Source of the DNA: JBCCGL01 sp039029275
Lineage (GTDB): Bacteria; Pseudomonadota; Gammaproteobacteria; JBCCGL01
Direction of reading: 5' to 3'
Assembly (NCBI GenBank): GCA_039029275.1
Contig: JBCCGL010000001.1
Span: 434,001-498,000 of the forward strand
Length of the DNA stretch: 64,000 nt
Below the pieces are notes generated by a model. That model was given only the letters and a program-made list of their open reading frames with translations. It had not been told where the DNA came from and did no database searches. Of this stretch, positions 1-8,934 are shown in pieces. The number at the start of each line of letters is the position of its first letter. The stretch's first letter is position 1. The translations under genes were made by a program, and so were the position numbers.

Positions 1-7
1 ATGCGCG

Positions 8-415
8 CTAAGTCGCGGCGGGAAAATGCCTCGCCAAACTCGCAGGTATTTCGATTGTCTTACGCTCACGCATGTCCATGATCAAACACGTCGTGGTTAA
101 ATCGAGCGCGACAGTGCCGTCGGCTTTGCGCATTTCCTGTTTCAAAACGTAACTTTTTCGCCCGCGTTTAAGCGGCTCGGTTGAAACGGTAAGCTCTTCA
201 TCCAGAAAGCACTCTCGGCGATAGTTGACGTTAAGGTTCAACACAATCGTGCCGAGGTGTTCGTCGTCAGACCACGGCCGTCCTTCCCACAACCCGGCCT
301 TTGCGTACCACTCATCGCGCGCGAACTCGAACAGACGCAAGCCGAGCGCGTGATTCATATGGCCGAGATCGTCGATGTATTCGGCGGTAACCACAACGGT
401 GGATTCGAGTTTCAT
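8..415 (-). CDS. Acyl-CoA thioesterase, hot-dog fold (4HBT-like)
   Basis: Complete 135-residue protein. The N-terminal pattern DDLGHMNHALGLRLFE is typical of the hot-dog helix region of 4-hydroxybenzoyl-CoA-type thioesterases, where an Asp/His near the N-terminus helps hydrolyse an acyl-CoA thioester. The rest fits the five-strand hot-dog sheet (VNYRRECFLDEELTV, then KSYVLKQEM and a strand ending in CLIMDM). It should be a soluble cytoplasmic enzyme; the acyl substrate cannot be told. It lies 42 bases downstream of, and on the same strand as, a LysR regulator, so the two may be co-transcribed. Confidence is good for the fold and modest for the exact reaction. Confidence 0.8.
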   Translation of the reverse strand: MKLESTVVVTAEYIDDLGHMNHALGLRLFEFARDEWYAKAGLWEGRPWSDDEHLGTIVLNLNVNYRRECFLDEELTVSTEPLKRGRKSYVLKQEMRKADGTVALDLTTTCLIMDMRERKTIEIPASLARHFPAAT

Positions 416-457
416 TTGCGATCTCAGATCATAGAAATGTCGATGTCTTGCCGACGC

Positions 458-1351
458 TCAGCACTGATCGATCAACCAACGCCGAAACTGCTGCGCCGGA
501 TTCGTCAGGCTTTCGAGATTTCGATATGTGAGGTAATAGGCCTCGTCACTGTGCAAACCGCTACCGGGCAAACACTCGACCAAATCCAATTTGTCGACGA
601 GGTAGTGAGTCGTCGGTGCGCGCGCGAGTGCGATCCCATTGCCGGTTGCCGCCAGCGTGAGCGCGATCTCGGTGGTGTCGGCGAAACAAAACTGGTGGGT
701 CGGGATGTCTTCGATACCTTGCGATTGCAACAGTCTGTTCCAATTGATTTTGTGCGCAGAAACCTGGATCAGGCGTTGGCGCATGAAATCCGCAGGCGAG
801 TGAATCTGCGCCGCGATTTCCTGCGTTGCGACGGGGTAAACCGTCTCCTCGAAAAGCTTGTCGCACTGCCCCCAACTGCGGTGCACCGGCCCAAACAGGA
901 TTTGCAGATCGGAGCCGGGGCGTTGATAGTCGAGATCGTGATATATGCCGCTCATGTGCAGCTGCACCTCGGGATGTTCAGCCGAAAATTGCGGCAGTCT
1001 TTGCGCCAACCATCCCGTGGCAAACACCAGCACGCACTGCAGGGTCAGCGTGCTGTCACGCGTTTCGCCAAAGAGAGAACTGGCTGTTTCCTCGACAGTT
1101 TGAATCGACTGGCGAACCGCAGGTAAAAACGCGTGACCGGCATCGGTAAGCGTGACGTGCCGCGGGCCACGTAAAAATAAATCTGTACGCAGATGTGACT
1201 CCAGCGCTTTGACCTGCTGGCTTACCGCCGACGTACTCATGTTCAGCACGTCAGCTGCACGCGCGAAGCTTTCCAGCCGCGCAGCCGCCTCGAATACCCT
1301 TAGCCAGTTGAGTGACGGAATTCTCCGGCGCAACTTTAACGGTTCAGTCAT
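458..1351 (-). CDS. LysR-family transcriptional regulator (GcvA-like)
   Basis: 297 residues, the usual LysR length. The N-terminal winged helix-turn-helix is clear: RIPSLNWLRVFEAAARLESF, then A-A-D-V-L-N-M-S-T-S-A-V-S-Q-Q as recognition helix, within residues 9-70. The RRIPSLNWLRVFEAAAR opening is typical of the GcvA/AmpR-like branch. A periplasmic-binding-protein-like effector domain follows. It is transcribed divergently from the sterol-desaturase-family gene at 1455, with about 100 bases between them; LysR proteins commonly control a divergent neighbour, so that gene and the downstream thioesterase are the candidate targets. The effector is unknown. Confidence 0.9.
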   Translation of the reverse strand: MTEPLKLRRRIPSLNWLRVFEAAARLESFARAADVLNMSTSAVSQQVKALESHLRTDLFLRGPRHVTLTDAGHAFLPAVRQSIQTVEETASSLFGETRDSTLTLQCVLVFATGWLAQRLPQFSAEHPEVQLHMSGIYHDLDYQRPGSDLQILFGPVHRSWGQCDKLFEETVYPVATQEIAAQIHSPADFMRQRLIQVSAHKINWNRLLQSQGIEDIPTHQFCFADTTEIALTLAATGNGIALARAPTTHYLVDKLDLVECLPGSGLHSDEAYYLTYRNLESLTNPAQQFRRWLIDQC

Positions 1352-1454
1352 GGCAATTGAATAAGTTTAACTAAATCTTAGGCGAGTAAATCATAGGTTG
1401 TTTGTGGACACAAACACTGCTTGAATCAACCCTAAACTTAAATGGCCAATCCTC

Positions 1455-2462
1455 ATGTCGCACGATCAAGCTAGCATCAATACCCGCAAGCGCCCCGCGC
1501 TTTGGAACTTCACGCCAGCGCTGCCGATCAAGCAGGCGCCGTACTGCGAGTGGCCGATTGATTGGCGCGCCAGTATCGCTTACTTGCTCGACACCTGGCG
1601 ACCGTTTTCGCAGCGCTTTTTTATATTACTGATTGCGATTGTCGCGTGGGTCTGGTTTACCCCTGCTATTGAGCGGGCAGTTGAGTTTGAAGCGGGCTGG
1701 ATGTTGGAAGTAGGCCTGCGCAATCTCGTCATTGTGCTGGTCGTTGCGGGGGGCTTGCACCTCAGCCTGCACACCTTTTCGCTCCAGGGAGACGACACGC
1801 GCTACGACCCGCGACCATTGGCGCGCAAGTCGCGAAAGTTCCACTTCAATAATCAGGTCTGGGACAATATGTTCTGGACGCTGTTTGGCTCAGTGCCCAT
1901 CGGCACCCTGTGGGAATGCCTCTTACTTTGGGGCTACGCCAACGGGTACGCGACACTGATTACGTTTGAGTCAAACCCTTACTGGTTTGTGGGTCTGATG
2001 CTGCTTGTGCCGATTTGGAGTGGATTTCACTTCTACTGGTTCCACCGTCTGATGCACGTCGGCCCGCTGTTTCGCTGGTTTCACTCCTGGCACCATAAAA
2101 ATGACAACACCGGGCCCTGGTCGGGGCACGCGATGCACCCAGTCGAACACGCGGGTCTTTATTCCGATCTGGCAATCTATTTTCTGATGGCGAGTCACCC
2201 CGTTCACATGATTTTCAATTCGATGCTGCACACGATCGCAGGGCCGACGTCGCACTGTGGATACGACAAGGTAAAAATCACACCGTGGTTCAGCCTCCAC
2301 CTCGGCGATTATATGCATCAACTCCATCATCGATTCGTCGAATGTAATTACGGTAGCTATGAGACGCCGTGGGACAAAATCTTCGGCAGCTTTCACGACG
2401 GCACCGACTCTGGAATGGCGATGGTAAACGAGCGACGCCGTCGCCTGTTATCCAAACGCTAG
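1455..2462 (+). CDS. Sterol desaturase / fatty acid hydroxylase family membrane protein
   Basis: 335-residue integral membrane protein. Several hydrophobic segments (about residues 50-110 and 145-195) surround the histidine clusters of the fatty acid hydroxylase superfamily: HRLMH, HSWHH and HQLHH followed by RFVECNYG. These ligate a di-iron centre that hydroxylates or desaturates lipid C-H bonds using O2. The family is broad (sterol C5 desaturases, carotenoid and fatty acid hydroxylases, alkylglycerol monooxygenase relatives), so the substrate cannot be assigned. It is divergent from a LysR gene that may regulate it. The ATG at 1455 is the first in-frame start in the intergenic region and keeps the whole domain. 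Confidence 0.88.
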   Translation: MSHDQASINTRKRPALWNFTPALPIKQAPYCEWPIDWRASIAYLLDTWRPFSQRFFILLIAIVAWVWFTPAIERAVEFEAGWMLEVGLRNLVIVLVVAGGLHLSLHTFSLQGDDTRYDPRPLARKSRKFHFNNQVWDNMFWTLFGSVPIGTLWECLLLWGYANGYATLITFESNPYWFVGLMLLVPIWSGFHFYWFHRLMHVGPLFRWFHSWHHKNDNTGPWSGHAMHPVEHAGLYSDLAIYFLMASHPVHMIFNSMLHTIAGPTSHCGYDKVKITPWFSLHLGDYMHQLHHRFVECNYGSYETPWDKIFGSFHDGTDSGMAMVNERRRRLLSKR

Positions 2463-2540
2463 CCGAGCAAGTCGCGGGTACCTCAAAACACGTCGCACTG
2501 ATCTCGCCACATCCCATCGGCTTTCGCATACACTCGAGAC

Positions 2541-2735
2541 TCGTGATGGTTCCGATGCGCGTAAAGCGCATCGGGTAAATGGGAATTCACAACGCGCAAC
2601 CCGCGTGCAAGTGAAGCTGCCCCCGCAACTGTACACGGCGAGTCGATTGCCCGGACAAACATTTCCGGAAAACCACTGGCGCAAGCCGGGAAGGTGCAAT
2701 CGATAATGACCCGCAGCCAGGAAACCAGCCATCGT
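2541..2735 (+). promoter_or_regulatory. Cobalamin (B12) riboswitch
   Basis: All hallmark segments of the Cobalamin family occur in order: AAATGGGAA (2577-2585), GTGAAGCTGCCCCCGCAACTGT (about 2610-2632), CCACTGG then GGGAAGG in the second half, and the B12 box GCAGCCAGGAAACCAGCC at 2713-2730. The 5' GATGGTT (2545-2551) can pair with AACCAGCCATC to close the element. A small stem (GCGAC 2749-2753 with GTCGC 2763-2767) lies between the B12 box and the Shine-Dalgarno AGAGGA (2768-2773) of the gene at 2780. This suggests control of translation initiation. No T-run that would indicate termination is seen. Adenosylcobalamin or a related cobamide is the family ligand. Confidence 0.93.
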
Positions 2736-2779
2736 TCAACCACTCAACGCGACCGGGGTTCTGTCGCAGAGGAAAAACG

Positions 2780-3097
2780 ATGCACGCACGCAGTAATGTT
2801 GTTATGCACCCAAATTGTGATCCGCAAAAAATCATCCACTACGCGCTAACCAGTGACGACCTTAACCGTCACGCGCCGCGCCAGATTTTGATGTCATGGA
2901 TCATGGACTTGCCGCAAAACCTGAATGCCGCCGAAGCCGCCAAGACGCTGATGGCGACCTACGGCGAGCACCCGGATTTCGTCCACGGTGACGCGCAGAA
3001 AGAACTGATGACGCTGCTGTACGAAGTCAGCACCAGCAATCCGGAAAAACAGGCACGCGGGCACGCCTCGAAGAAAAGAAATCGCCGCTGGCGATAA
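2780..3097 (+). CDS. Unknown 105-residue protein under a cobalamin riboswitch
   Basis: I do not recognise this family. ATG at 2780 has a good ribosome binding site (AGAGGA, seven bases upstream) directly after a cobalamin riboswitch, which strongly supports it as a real gene. The protein is soluble, with no signal peptide or membrane segment and a single Cys. Its middle (residues 20-85) looks alpha-helical (e.g. PRQILMSWIMDLP, AAEAAKTLMATYG, DAQKELMTLLYEVS). The last 15 residues are very basic (KKRNRRWR), possibly for nucleic acid binding. It does not resemble BtuB, CbtA/CbtB, HoxN, DUF1636 or other products usually placed behind B12 riboswitches. By family logic, expression should fall when cobalamin is plentiful. 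Confidence 0.75.
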   Translation: MHARSNVVMHPNCDPQKIIHYALTSDDLNRHAPRQILMSWIMDLPQNLNAAEAAKTLMATYGEHPDFVHGDAQKELMTLLYEVSTSNPEKQARGHASKKRNRRWR

Positions 3098-3158
3098 TTT
3101 TTCCAACGCAGCGAATTGCTGCGATACTCACGGCTTTTTTCCTCACTGTGCACAGAAA

Positions 3159-3187
3159 TTGCGTTAAAGTACGCGGTTTTTGATTAA
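3159..3187 (+). promoter_or_regulatory. Possible sigma-70 promoter for ileS
   Basis: TTGCGT (3159-3164) and GATTAA (3182-3187) are separated by 17 bases in the gap ahead of ileS. Both hexamers are imperfect, so this is only a plausible reading of the AT-rich segment. Confidence 0.3.
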
Positions 3188-3242
3188 TCAGAACTTGGGC
3201 GTTCGGATGCGTCCGCACAGGCCGGCAAGTGAGCCTACTTAG

Positions 3243-6068
3243 ATGAGTAATTACAAAGAAACGCTGAATCTTCCCAGCACCGCTTTCCCGATGAAAGCCA
3301 ACCTCGCCCAGCGCGAGCCCGATACACTCAAACGCTGGTACGAGATGGACATTTACGCGCGCATGCGCGAAGCCGCCGCCGGGCGCGAAAAGTTCGTGCT
3401 GCACGACGGTCCTCCGTATGCAAACGGCACGATTCATATTGGCCACGCGTTGAACAAAGTCCTGAAAGACATCATCGTCAAATGCCGTCAGATGGAAGGC
3501 TTTGACGCGCACTACATTCCGGGGTGGGATTGCCACGGCTTGCCGATTGAAAATCAGGTTGAAAAAAAGAGCGGCAAACCGGGCGTCAAGATCAGCGAGG
3601 GCGACTTTCGCCAGCGGTGTCGCGAGTTTGCGGAAAAACAAATCGACGGCCAACGCGAGGATTTTAAACGTCTCGGCGTGTTTGGCGATTGGGACGACCC
3701 CTATCTGACAATGGCCTATCAAAACGAGGCGGACTCGATTCGCACGCTCGGTCGAATCGTCGAGAAAGGTCATGTATACAAAGGCACCAAGCCCGTCTAC
3801 TGGAGCGTAGGCGCGCATTCCGCACTAGCGGAGGCCGAAATCGAGTATCACGATAAAAAGTCGCTGGCAATCGACGCGCGCTTTGCGCCACTGCAGCCCG
3901 CCGAATTTTTGCAACGTTTCGGTGTTGCAGACGCGTTGCCGGTGAGCGTCGTCATCTGGACGACGACACCGTGGACGCTGCCGGGAAACCAGGCGGTCGC
4001 CGTCCATCCCGAACTCGAATACGCACTGGTGCAATGCGATGTCGGTGCCGGGGATGAATGTATGGTGCTGGCCAAAGACATGGTCGATGGCATCATGAAA
4101 CGCTACGGCGTCGATTCACACAAAATCCTCGGTACCTGCACTGGTGCCGCGCTCGAACGTATCGAGCTCAGGCATTCCTTCTATGACCGCGTGTCGCTCA
4201 TGGTGCTTGGCGATTACGTCACGACAGAAGCGGGCACCGGCTGCGTACACACCGCGCCGGATCACGGCGTGGATGATTTCAACACCGGCAAAAAGTACGG
4301 ACTCGATCTGCTCAACAACGTCGACGACAACGGCGTTTTTCAGGCGCACGTCGAGCTGTTTGCTGGCGAGCACGTGCACAAGGTCGATGACCACATGGTC
4401 GAGGTGTTGACCGAGCACAACGCGCTGGTCAAAAAAGCCGTGTTTGAGCACAGCTATCCGTTTTGCTGGCGGACTAAAACGCCGATCATCTTTCGCGCGA
4501 CGCCGCAGTGGTTTATCAGCATGGATAAGGAGGGGCTTCGGCAACAGACGATCTCCGAGATCCAGAAAGTGCGCTGGGTGCCGTCGTGGGGGCAGGCGCG
4601 CATCGAGGGCATGATCGAGAATCGCCCGGACTGGTGCATCTCGCGTCAGCGTTACTGGGGTATCCCGATTCCGTTTTTTGTGCACAAGGAAACCGGCGAA
4701 TTGCATCCAAACACAGCGGACATCATCGAAACTGTCGCGCAGCATGTCGAAAAAAGCGGCATTCAGGCCTGGTTCGATCTGAGTGCCGAAGATCTAATCG
4801 GTGACGATGCGCCGCAGTACGACAAGTCGCGCGATGTGCTCGACGTGTGGTTTGACTCGGGCACAACCTGGTCGCACGTGCTGAAAAAGCGCGAGCATCA
4901 GACCTACCCCGCAGACATGTATCTGGAAGGCTCGGATCAGCATCGCGGCTGGTTTCACTCGTCGATTCTGACTAGCGTCGCGGTCAATGGTCATGCACCC
5001 TACAAGCAGGTGCTCACGCACGGCTACACGGTTGATGGCAACGGCCGCAAGATGTCCAAGTCGCTCGGTAACGTCGTGGCACCGCAAAAAGTCATCAAGA
5101 ATCTGGGTGCGGATATCATCCGGCTGTGGGTGTCGTCGAACGATTACAGTGGCGACGTGACGGTCTCGGACGAAATCCTGCGCCGCACATCCGACGCCTA
5201 TCGCCGCATTCGCAACACTGCACGATTTCTGCTCGCCAATATTGCCGGATTCGACCCTGAAACCGACTTGCTCAAGCCGGAGGAAATGCTCGCGCTCGAT
5301 CGCTGGGCAGTTGATCAGGCGCGGCAGGTTCAAGAGGATGTCGCGGCGGCTTATCTGGATTACAACTTCCACGTGTTTTATCAGCGCGTGCATAACTTCT
5401 GCGCGATCGAACTCGGGGGCTTTTACCTCGACATCATTAAAGATCGCCAGTACACCACAAAGGCAGACAGCATCGCGCGTCGCTCCACGCAAACCGCGAT
5501 GTATCACATTGTGCAAGCAATGGTGCGCTGGATTGCGCCGGTACTCAGCTTTACCGCAGAGGAGCTGTGGCAGCATATTCCGGGCAATGGCAATGCGGAT
5601 GATTCAGTTTTTCTGCACACCTGGTACGACGGTCTGTTTGCGCTGGACGACAACGATTTGCTCTCTGACGCTGAGTGGCAAACGGTGGTCGAGGCGCGTG
5701 TGGCGGTCGCGAAAGAGCTGGAAAAGCTCCGCGTCAGCGGTGATATCGGCTCGTCGCTGGATGCGGAGGTCGTCTTATCCTGTAACGGGGCGCTTCATGC
5801 GTCGCTGGACAAGTTGCAGGATGAACTCCGATTTGTGCTGATCACGTCGTACGCAGCGCTGACGGACGTGGCAGATCGCGGCGACGCGATGGAAGCCGAC
5901 GTCGGCGGTCACACGCTATGGATCGACGCAAAAGCGTGTGCGCACACCAAATGCGTGCGCTGTTGGCACCACAGGGAGGATGTCGGAATCAGCGTCGCAC
6001 ACCCCGAGCTATGTGGCCGCTGCGTGAGCAACGTTGAAGGTGACGGTGAGCAACGTCGGTTCGCGTGA
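3243..6068 (+). CDS. ileS: Isoleucyl-tRNA synthetase
   Basis: Charges tRNA-Ile with isoleucine in the cytoplasm. At 941 residues it matches the bacterial type IleS. The class I signatures are intact: HIGH at residues 65-68 and KMSKS at about 603-607. The editing (CP1) domain lies between them, with the TTTPWTLPGN motif near residue 240. The C-terminal zinc-binding end is present (CVRC ... CGRC within the last 40 residues), so this is the E. coli-like, mupirocin-sensitive class rather than the eukaryote-like class. The ileS-lspA overlap is the standard proteobacterial arrangement, but ribF, often upstream, is absent here. Confidence 0.98.
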   Translation: MSNYKETLNLPSTAFPMKANLAQREPDTLKRWYEMDIYARMREAAAGREKFVLHDGPPYANGTIHIGHALNKVLKDIIVKCRQMEGFDAHYIPGWDCHGLPIENQVEKKSGKPGVKISEGDFRQRCREFAEKQIDGQREDFKRLGVFGDWDDPYLTMAYQNEADSIRTLGRIVEKGHVYKGTKPVYWSVGAHSALAEAEIEYHDKKSLAIDARFAPLQPAEFLQRFGVADALPVSVVIWTTTPWTLPGNQAVAVHPELEYALVQCDVGAGDECMVLAKDMVDGIMKRYGVDSHKILGTCTGAALERIELRHSFYDRVSLMVLGDYVTTEAGTGCVHTAPDHGVDDFNTGKKYGLDLLNNVDDNGVFQAHVELFAGEHVHKVDDHMVEVLTEHNALVKKAVFEHSYPFCWRTKTPIIFRATPQWFISMDKEGLRQQTISEIQKVRWVPSWGQARIEGMIENRPDWCISRQRYWGIPIPFFVHKETGELHPNTADIIETVAQHVEKSGIQAWFDLSAEDLIGDDAPQYDKSRDVLDVWFDSGTTWSHVLKKREHQTYPADMYLEGSDQHRGWFHSSILTSVAVNGHAPYKQVLTHGYTVDGNGRKMSKSLGNVVAPQKVIKNLGADIIRLWVSSNDYSGDVTVSDEILRRTSDAYRRIRNTARFLLANIAGFDPETDLLKPEEMLALDRWAVDQARQVQEDVAAAYLDYNFHVFYQRVHNFCAIELGGFYLDIIKDRQYTTKADSIARRSTQTAMYHIVQAMVRWIAPVLSFTAEELWQHIPGNGNADDSVFLHTWYDGLFALDDNDLLSDAEWQTVVEARVAVAKELEKLRVSGDIGSSLDAEVVLSCNGALHASLDKLQDELRFVLITSYAALTDVADRGDAMEADVGGHTLWIDAKACAHTKCVRCWHHREDVGISVAHPELCGRCVSNVEGDGEQRRFA

Positions 6069-6618
6069 GTCGGCACCTGACCGGGTGGCAGACAGGAACG
6101 TCGGCGTGTGGTTCTGGTACGCGATCAGCGCCATTCTGATCGCGGCCGATCAGGCGACGAAACTGATCGCTGACAGCTCCTTGGTGTTGCACTCTCCTGT
6201 CGCTGTTTTGCCAAATTTGAACTGGATGCTGGCCTACAACACCGGCGCGGCTTTCAGTTTTCTGAGCGACGCGGGAGGATGGCAACGCTGGTTCTTTACC
6301 GTTCTGAGTGCAGTCGTGAGTATTGTGCTGATCGTTTGGCTCTGGCGTATGCCACGCGCGGCGCGCTGGTTACCCTGCGCGGTCGCGCTGATTCTTTCGG
6401 GTGCAATTGGCAATCTGATCGACCGCATTGCCTACGGTCATGTAGTCGATTTTGTGCAATTTTATTATGAATCTTCGGGCTGTCTGTGGGGATTCTACAG
6501 CAGCGGCACGCATTGCTATTGGCCCGCGTTCAACATCGCCGATATGGCGATTTCGGTCGGCGCGTTCATGTTGATCGCGCAATCGATGATTGAACGCGGT
6601 AACACAGAGAACGAGTAA
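6046..6618 (+). CDS. lspA: Lipoprotein signal peptidase II
   Basis: Removes signal peptides from prolipoproteins at the inner membrane. Four hydrophobic segments and both catalytic aspartates are visible, in VVDF and FNIAD. The distance between these two Asp is 31 residues, against 19 as I recall for the P. aeruginosa enzyme. The difference is an insertion of about 12 residues, including two Cys, in the periplasmic loop. The chosen GTG at 6046 has GAAGG five bases upstream and overlaps the end of ileS by 23 bases. TTG at 6034 and GTG at 6040 are alternative in-frame starts. It is followed closely by ispH; fkpB, which often sits between them, is missing. Confidence 0.95.
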   Translation: MSNVGSRESAPDRVADRNVGVWFWYAISAILIAADQATKLIADSSLVLHSPVAVLPNLNWMLAYNTGAAFSFLSDAGGWQRWFFTVLSAVVSIVLIVWLWRMPRAARWLPCAVALILSGAIGNLIDRIAYGHVVDFVQFYYESSGCLWGFYSSGTHCYWPAFNIADMAISVGAFMLIAQSMIERGNTENE

Positions 6619-6636
6619 CCGTCGTATACTAGCGTG

Positions 6637-7587
6637 ATGCAAATCAGCCTTGCCAATCCTCGCGGTTTTTGCGCTGGTGTTGACCGCGCCATCGAAATTG
6701 TTGAACGCGCGATAGACGTTTTTGGGGCGCCGATTTACGTACGTCATGAGGTCGTGCATAACCGCTTTGTTGTTGACAATCTTCGCGACAAGGGCGCGAT
6801 TTTTGTCAGCGAGCTCGATGAAGTCCCAGACGGGGCCACCGTCATCTTCAGCGCGCACGGCGTGTCGTCCGCGGTTGAAAACGAAGCGAAGCGCCGCGAC
6901 CTTCACGTTTTCGACGCGACCTGCCCGCTTGTGACAAAGGTGCATATGGAAGTCTTGCGCTATGCCCGCGAGGGACGCGAGGTCGTGATGATTGGGCATG
7001 CCGGGCATCCGGAGGTCGAGGGCACCCTGGGTCGTTACGATTTCAGCCACGGCGGCCGCATTATGCTCGTCGAGTCACCAGAAGATGTCGAACTGCTGGA
7101 GGTCGACAAGCCGGGAATGCTTGCGTTTGTATCGCAGACTACACTTTCAGTTGACGACACGCAGTCGATTATCAACGCACTGCGTCAACGCTTTCCGGAG
7201 ATTAAAACACCGCGCCGCGAAGACATTTGCTATGCGACACAAAATCGTCAGGACGCAGTCAAGGTTCTTGCAGACAACGTTGATTTGCTTCTGGTTGTCG
7301 GCGCGGCGAACAGCTCGAACTCCAATCGTCTGCGCGAACTCGGAGAGCGCGGCGGGATCGAATCCTATCTCATCAATAATGCCGACGAAATCCGCAGCGA
7401 ATGGCTTGTTGGAAAAAAGCATATCGGCGTAACTGCCGGCGCGTCAGCGCCCGAAATCCTGGTCGAGCAGGTTGTCGACGCCTTGTCCAAAGCGGGACAC
7501 AGCGTCGTTAACGAGGTCGCCGGAACCCAGGAAACCGTTTCTTTCAGCATTCCTAAGCCGTTAAGGCGCATCGACAAGGTTCGCTGA
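6637..7587 (+). CDS. ispH: 4-hydroxy-3-methylbut-2-enyl diphosphate reductase
   Basis: Last step of the MEP isoprenoid pathway, reducing HMBPP to IPP and DMAPP with a [4Fe-4S] cluster. The three cluster cysteines are visible in the contexts RGFCAGVDRA, DATCPLVTKVH and EDICYATQNRQ. The active-site His/Glu environment (VRHEVVHN, HAGHPEVEG) and the NSSNSNRLRE substrate-binding stretch are also present. 316 residues is the usual size. ATG at 6637 is preferred over the GTG directly before it at 6634. It is very likely part of the ileS-lspA-ispH transcription unit, 18 bases after lspA. Confidence 0.98.
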   Translation: MQISLANPRGFCAGVDRAIEIVERAIDVFGAPIYVRHEVVHNRFVVDNLRDKGAIFVSELDEVPDGATVIFSAHGVSSAVENEAKRRDLHVFDATCPLVTKVHMEVLRYAREGREVVMIGHAGHPEVEGTLGRYDFSHGGRIMLVESPEDVELLEVDKPGMLAFVSQTTLSVDDTQSIINALRQRFPEIKTPRREDICYATQNRQDAVKVLADNVDLLLVVGAANSSNSNRLRELGERGGIESYLINNADEIRSEWLVGKKHIGVTAGASAPEILVEQVVDALSKAGHSVVNEVAGTQETVSFSIPKPLRRIDKVR

Positions 7588-7682
7588 CTCAATTTCCCCC
7601 ACGCCCGGCCGATAGCTGCGGAAGGTACAAGTTGATTGATTCGCGCCTGCGCGCCGATCATCGGGGAATTTGAGGTACGTGG

Positions 7683-8924
7683 ATGTCATTGAGTGACAAG
7701 CAAATAATCTCTTTGCAAGCGGCGAAACTGTCGCCCGTCGAAGACTTAACCGATGCCAACCGCAAACTGGTCTGCAAGACCGCAAGCGTTGTTCCTATTC
7801 CGCCAAACAAGCGCTTAAACGCCAGCGAGGAGCACCGTTGGCTCATGTATTTGATCGATGGTCAGGTTTCGATTCAGCACGGAAAAGCCGAACAAGGGAC
7901 TCTGACAAGCGCCTGCACAAAGGCTCGTCAACCGATCTTTCACTCGCCTACCTCGCACGAATCCGCTCTGGCGAAATCACCCTGCACTGTGCTGCGGTTC
8001 GACCGAGAGCAGACAGAGCTTCTGCTAAGAGAACAACAACGCGATGCAACCAAGGTCGTTGAAGTCAGAGTGACCGAAGCAGACAACAAAGTCTTTGATC
8101 AAATTTACGAAGCATTTCAGAAAAGGAAACTGAAAGTGCCCAGCTTGCCGGATATCGCGTTCAAAATCCGCGACGCCATCAATAAGCCAAACGTCGGCGC
8201 GGCAGAAGTAGCACAAATCATTCAATCCGACCCCGTTCTGACCGGAAGGTTGGTCAACATCGCCAACAGCCCGGTGGCGCGTGGCGTGGAAAAAGTCAGC
8301 AATTTAAAAATGGCCGTCACCCGGCTCGGCCTTGAAGCGACGCGCAGTCTGGCGTTCACGCTGGCAGTCAAACAGTTGTACCGCGGCTCCAATCCTTTAG
8401 TGACTCGCGTAATGAATCAGCTATTCAGTGACAGTTGCTACGTTGCCGCGCTGAGTTATGTGCTGGCGCGCCGTGTGCCGCATCTAGATGCCGAACGCGC
8501 CCAACTCGCAGGTCTCGTACATGACATCGGCGGGGCTCCCATCCTGCACTACGCCGATAAGTTTCCGGAGTACTTTGACTCCGAAGCGCAGTTGGTTTCT
8601 ATCGTTCGCAACCTGAGTCCAATAATCGGACAATGGGTATTGTCATCCTGGGAATTCGATCAGGAACTCTGCGACATTCCACAGTCCTGTCGCGATTGGT
8701 ACCGCAAGACGCCGACGGAGATCAATTATCTTGAGATCGCGACAGCGGCGTTGCTGCATCACATTCGCTCAACAAACCTGCAACAAAACAGCGATTTACC
8801 GGCATTGGAAAACATTGCGATCGGACGCAAGCTCATGGATCAGGGGATCGATCTTTCCACCGCGCAAAATTTCTTTGACGAAGCTAAAGACGAAATCGCC
8901 ATCGCCCAATCGCTGATCAGCTGA
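7683..8924 (+). CDS. HDOD-domain protein with cNMP-binding-like N-terminus (first copy)
   Basis: 413 residues. The first ~120 residues look like a degenerate cyclic-nucleotide-binding (Crp-like) beta-roll, including WLMYLIDGQVSI. From about residue 145 an HDOD domain follows (LPSLPDIAFKIRDAI, VAQIIQSDPVLTGRLVNIANS, RLGLEATRSLAFTLAV, LAGLVHDIGGAPIL). HDOD is a catalytically altered relative of the HD phosphohydrolase fold, found in signalling proteins that control motility, pili and biofilm. The start is supported by GAGG eight bases upstream. It is followed after ten bases by a paralogue of identical architecture, and the pair ends head-on against the pilE operon. Its molecular role is inferred only. 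Confidence 0.85.
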   Translation: MSLSDKQIISLQAAKLSPVEDLTDANRKLVCKTASVVPIPPNKRLNASEEHRWLMYLIDGQVSIQHGKAEQGTLTSACTKARQPIFHSPTSHESALAKSPCTVLRFDREQTELLLREQQRDATKVVEVRVTEADNKVFDQIYEAFQKRKLKVPSLPDIAFKIRDAINKPNVGAAEVAQIIQSDPVLTGRLVNIANSPVARGVEKVSNLKMAVTRLGLEATRSLAFTLAVKQLYRGSNPLVTRVMNQLFSDSCYVAALSYVLARRVPHLDAERAQLAGLVHDIGGAPILHYADKFPEYFDSEAQLVSIVRNLSPIIGQWVLSSWEFDQELCDIPQSCRDWYRKTPTEINYLEIATAALLHHIRSTNLQQNSDLPALENIAIGRKLMDQGIDLSTAQNFFDEAKDEIAIAQSLIS

Positions 8925-8934
8925 GAAACGCCTA

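Noticed and set aside
257..1126. Long open frame on the plus strand opposite the LysR and thioesterase genes
   Set aside because: Its product has no recognisable domain and is antisense to two clear protein families; high GC third positions create such shadows.
3107..3123. CGCAGC-GAATT-GCTGCG stem after the riboswitch-controlled gene as terminator
   Set aside because: The nearest T-run is about twelve bases away, too far for a typical intrinsic terminator.
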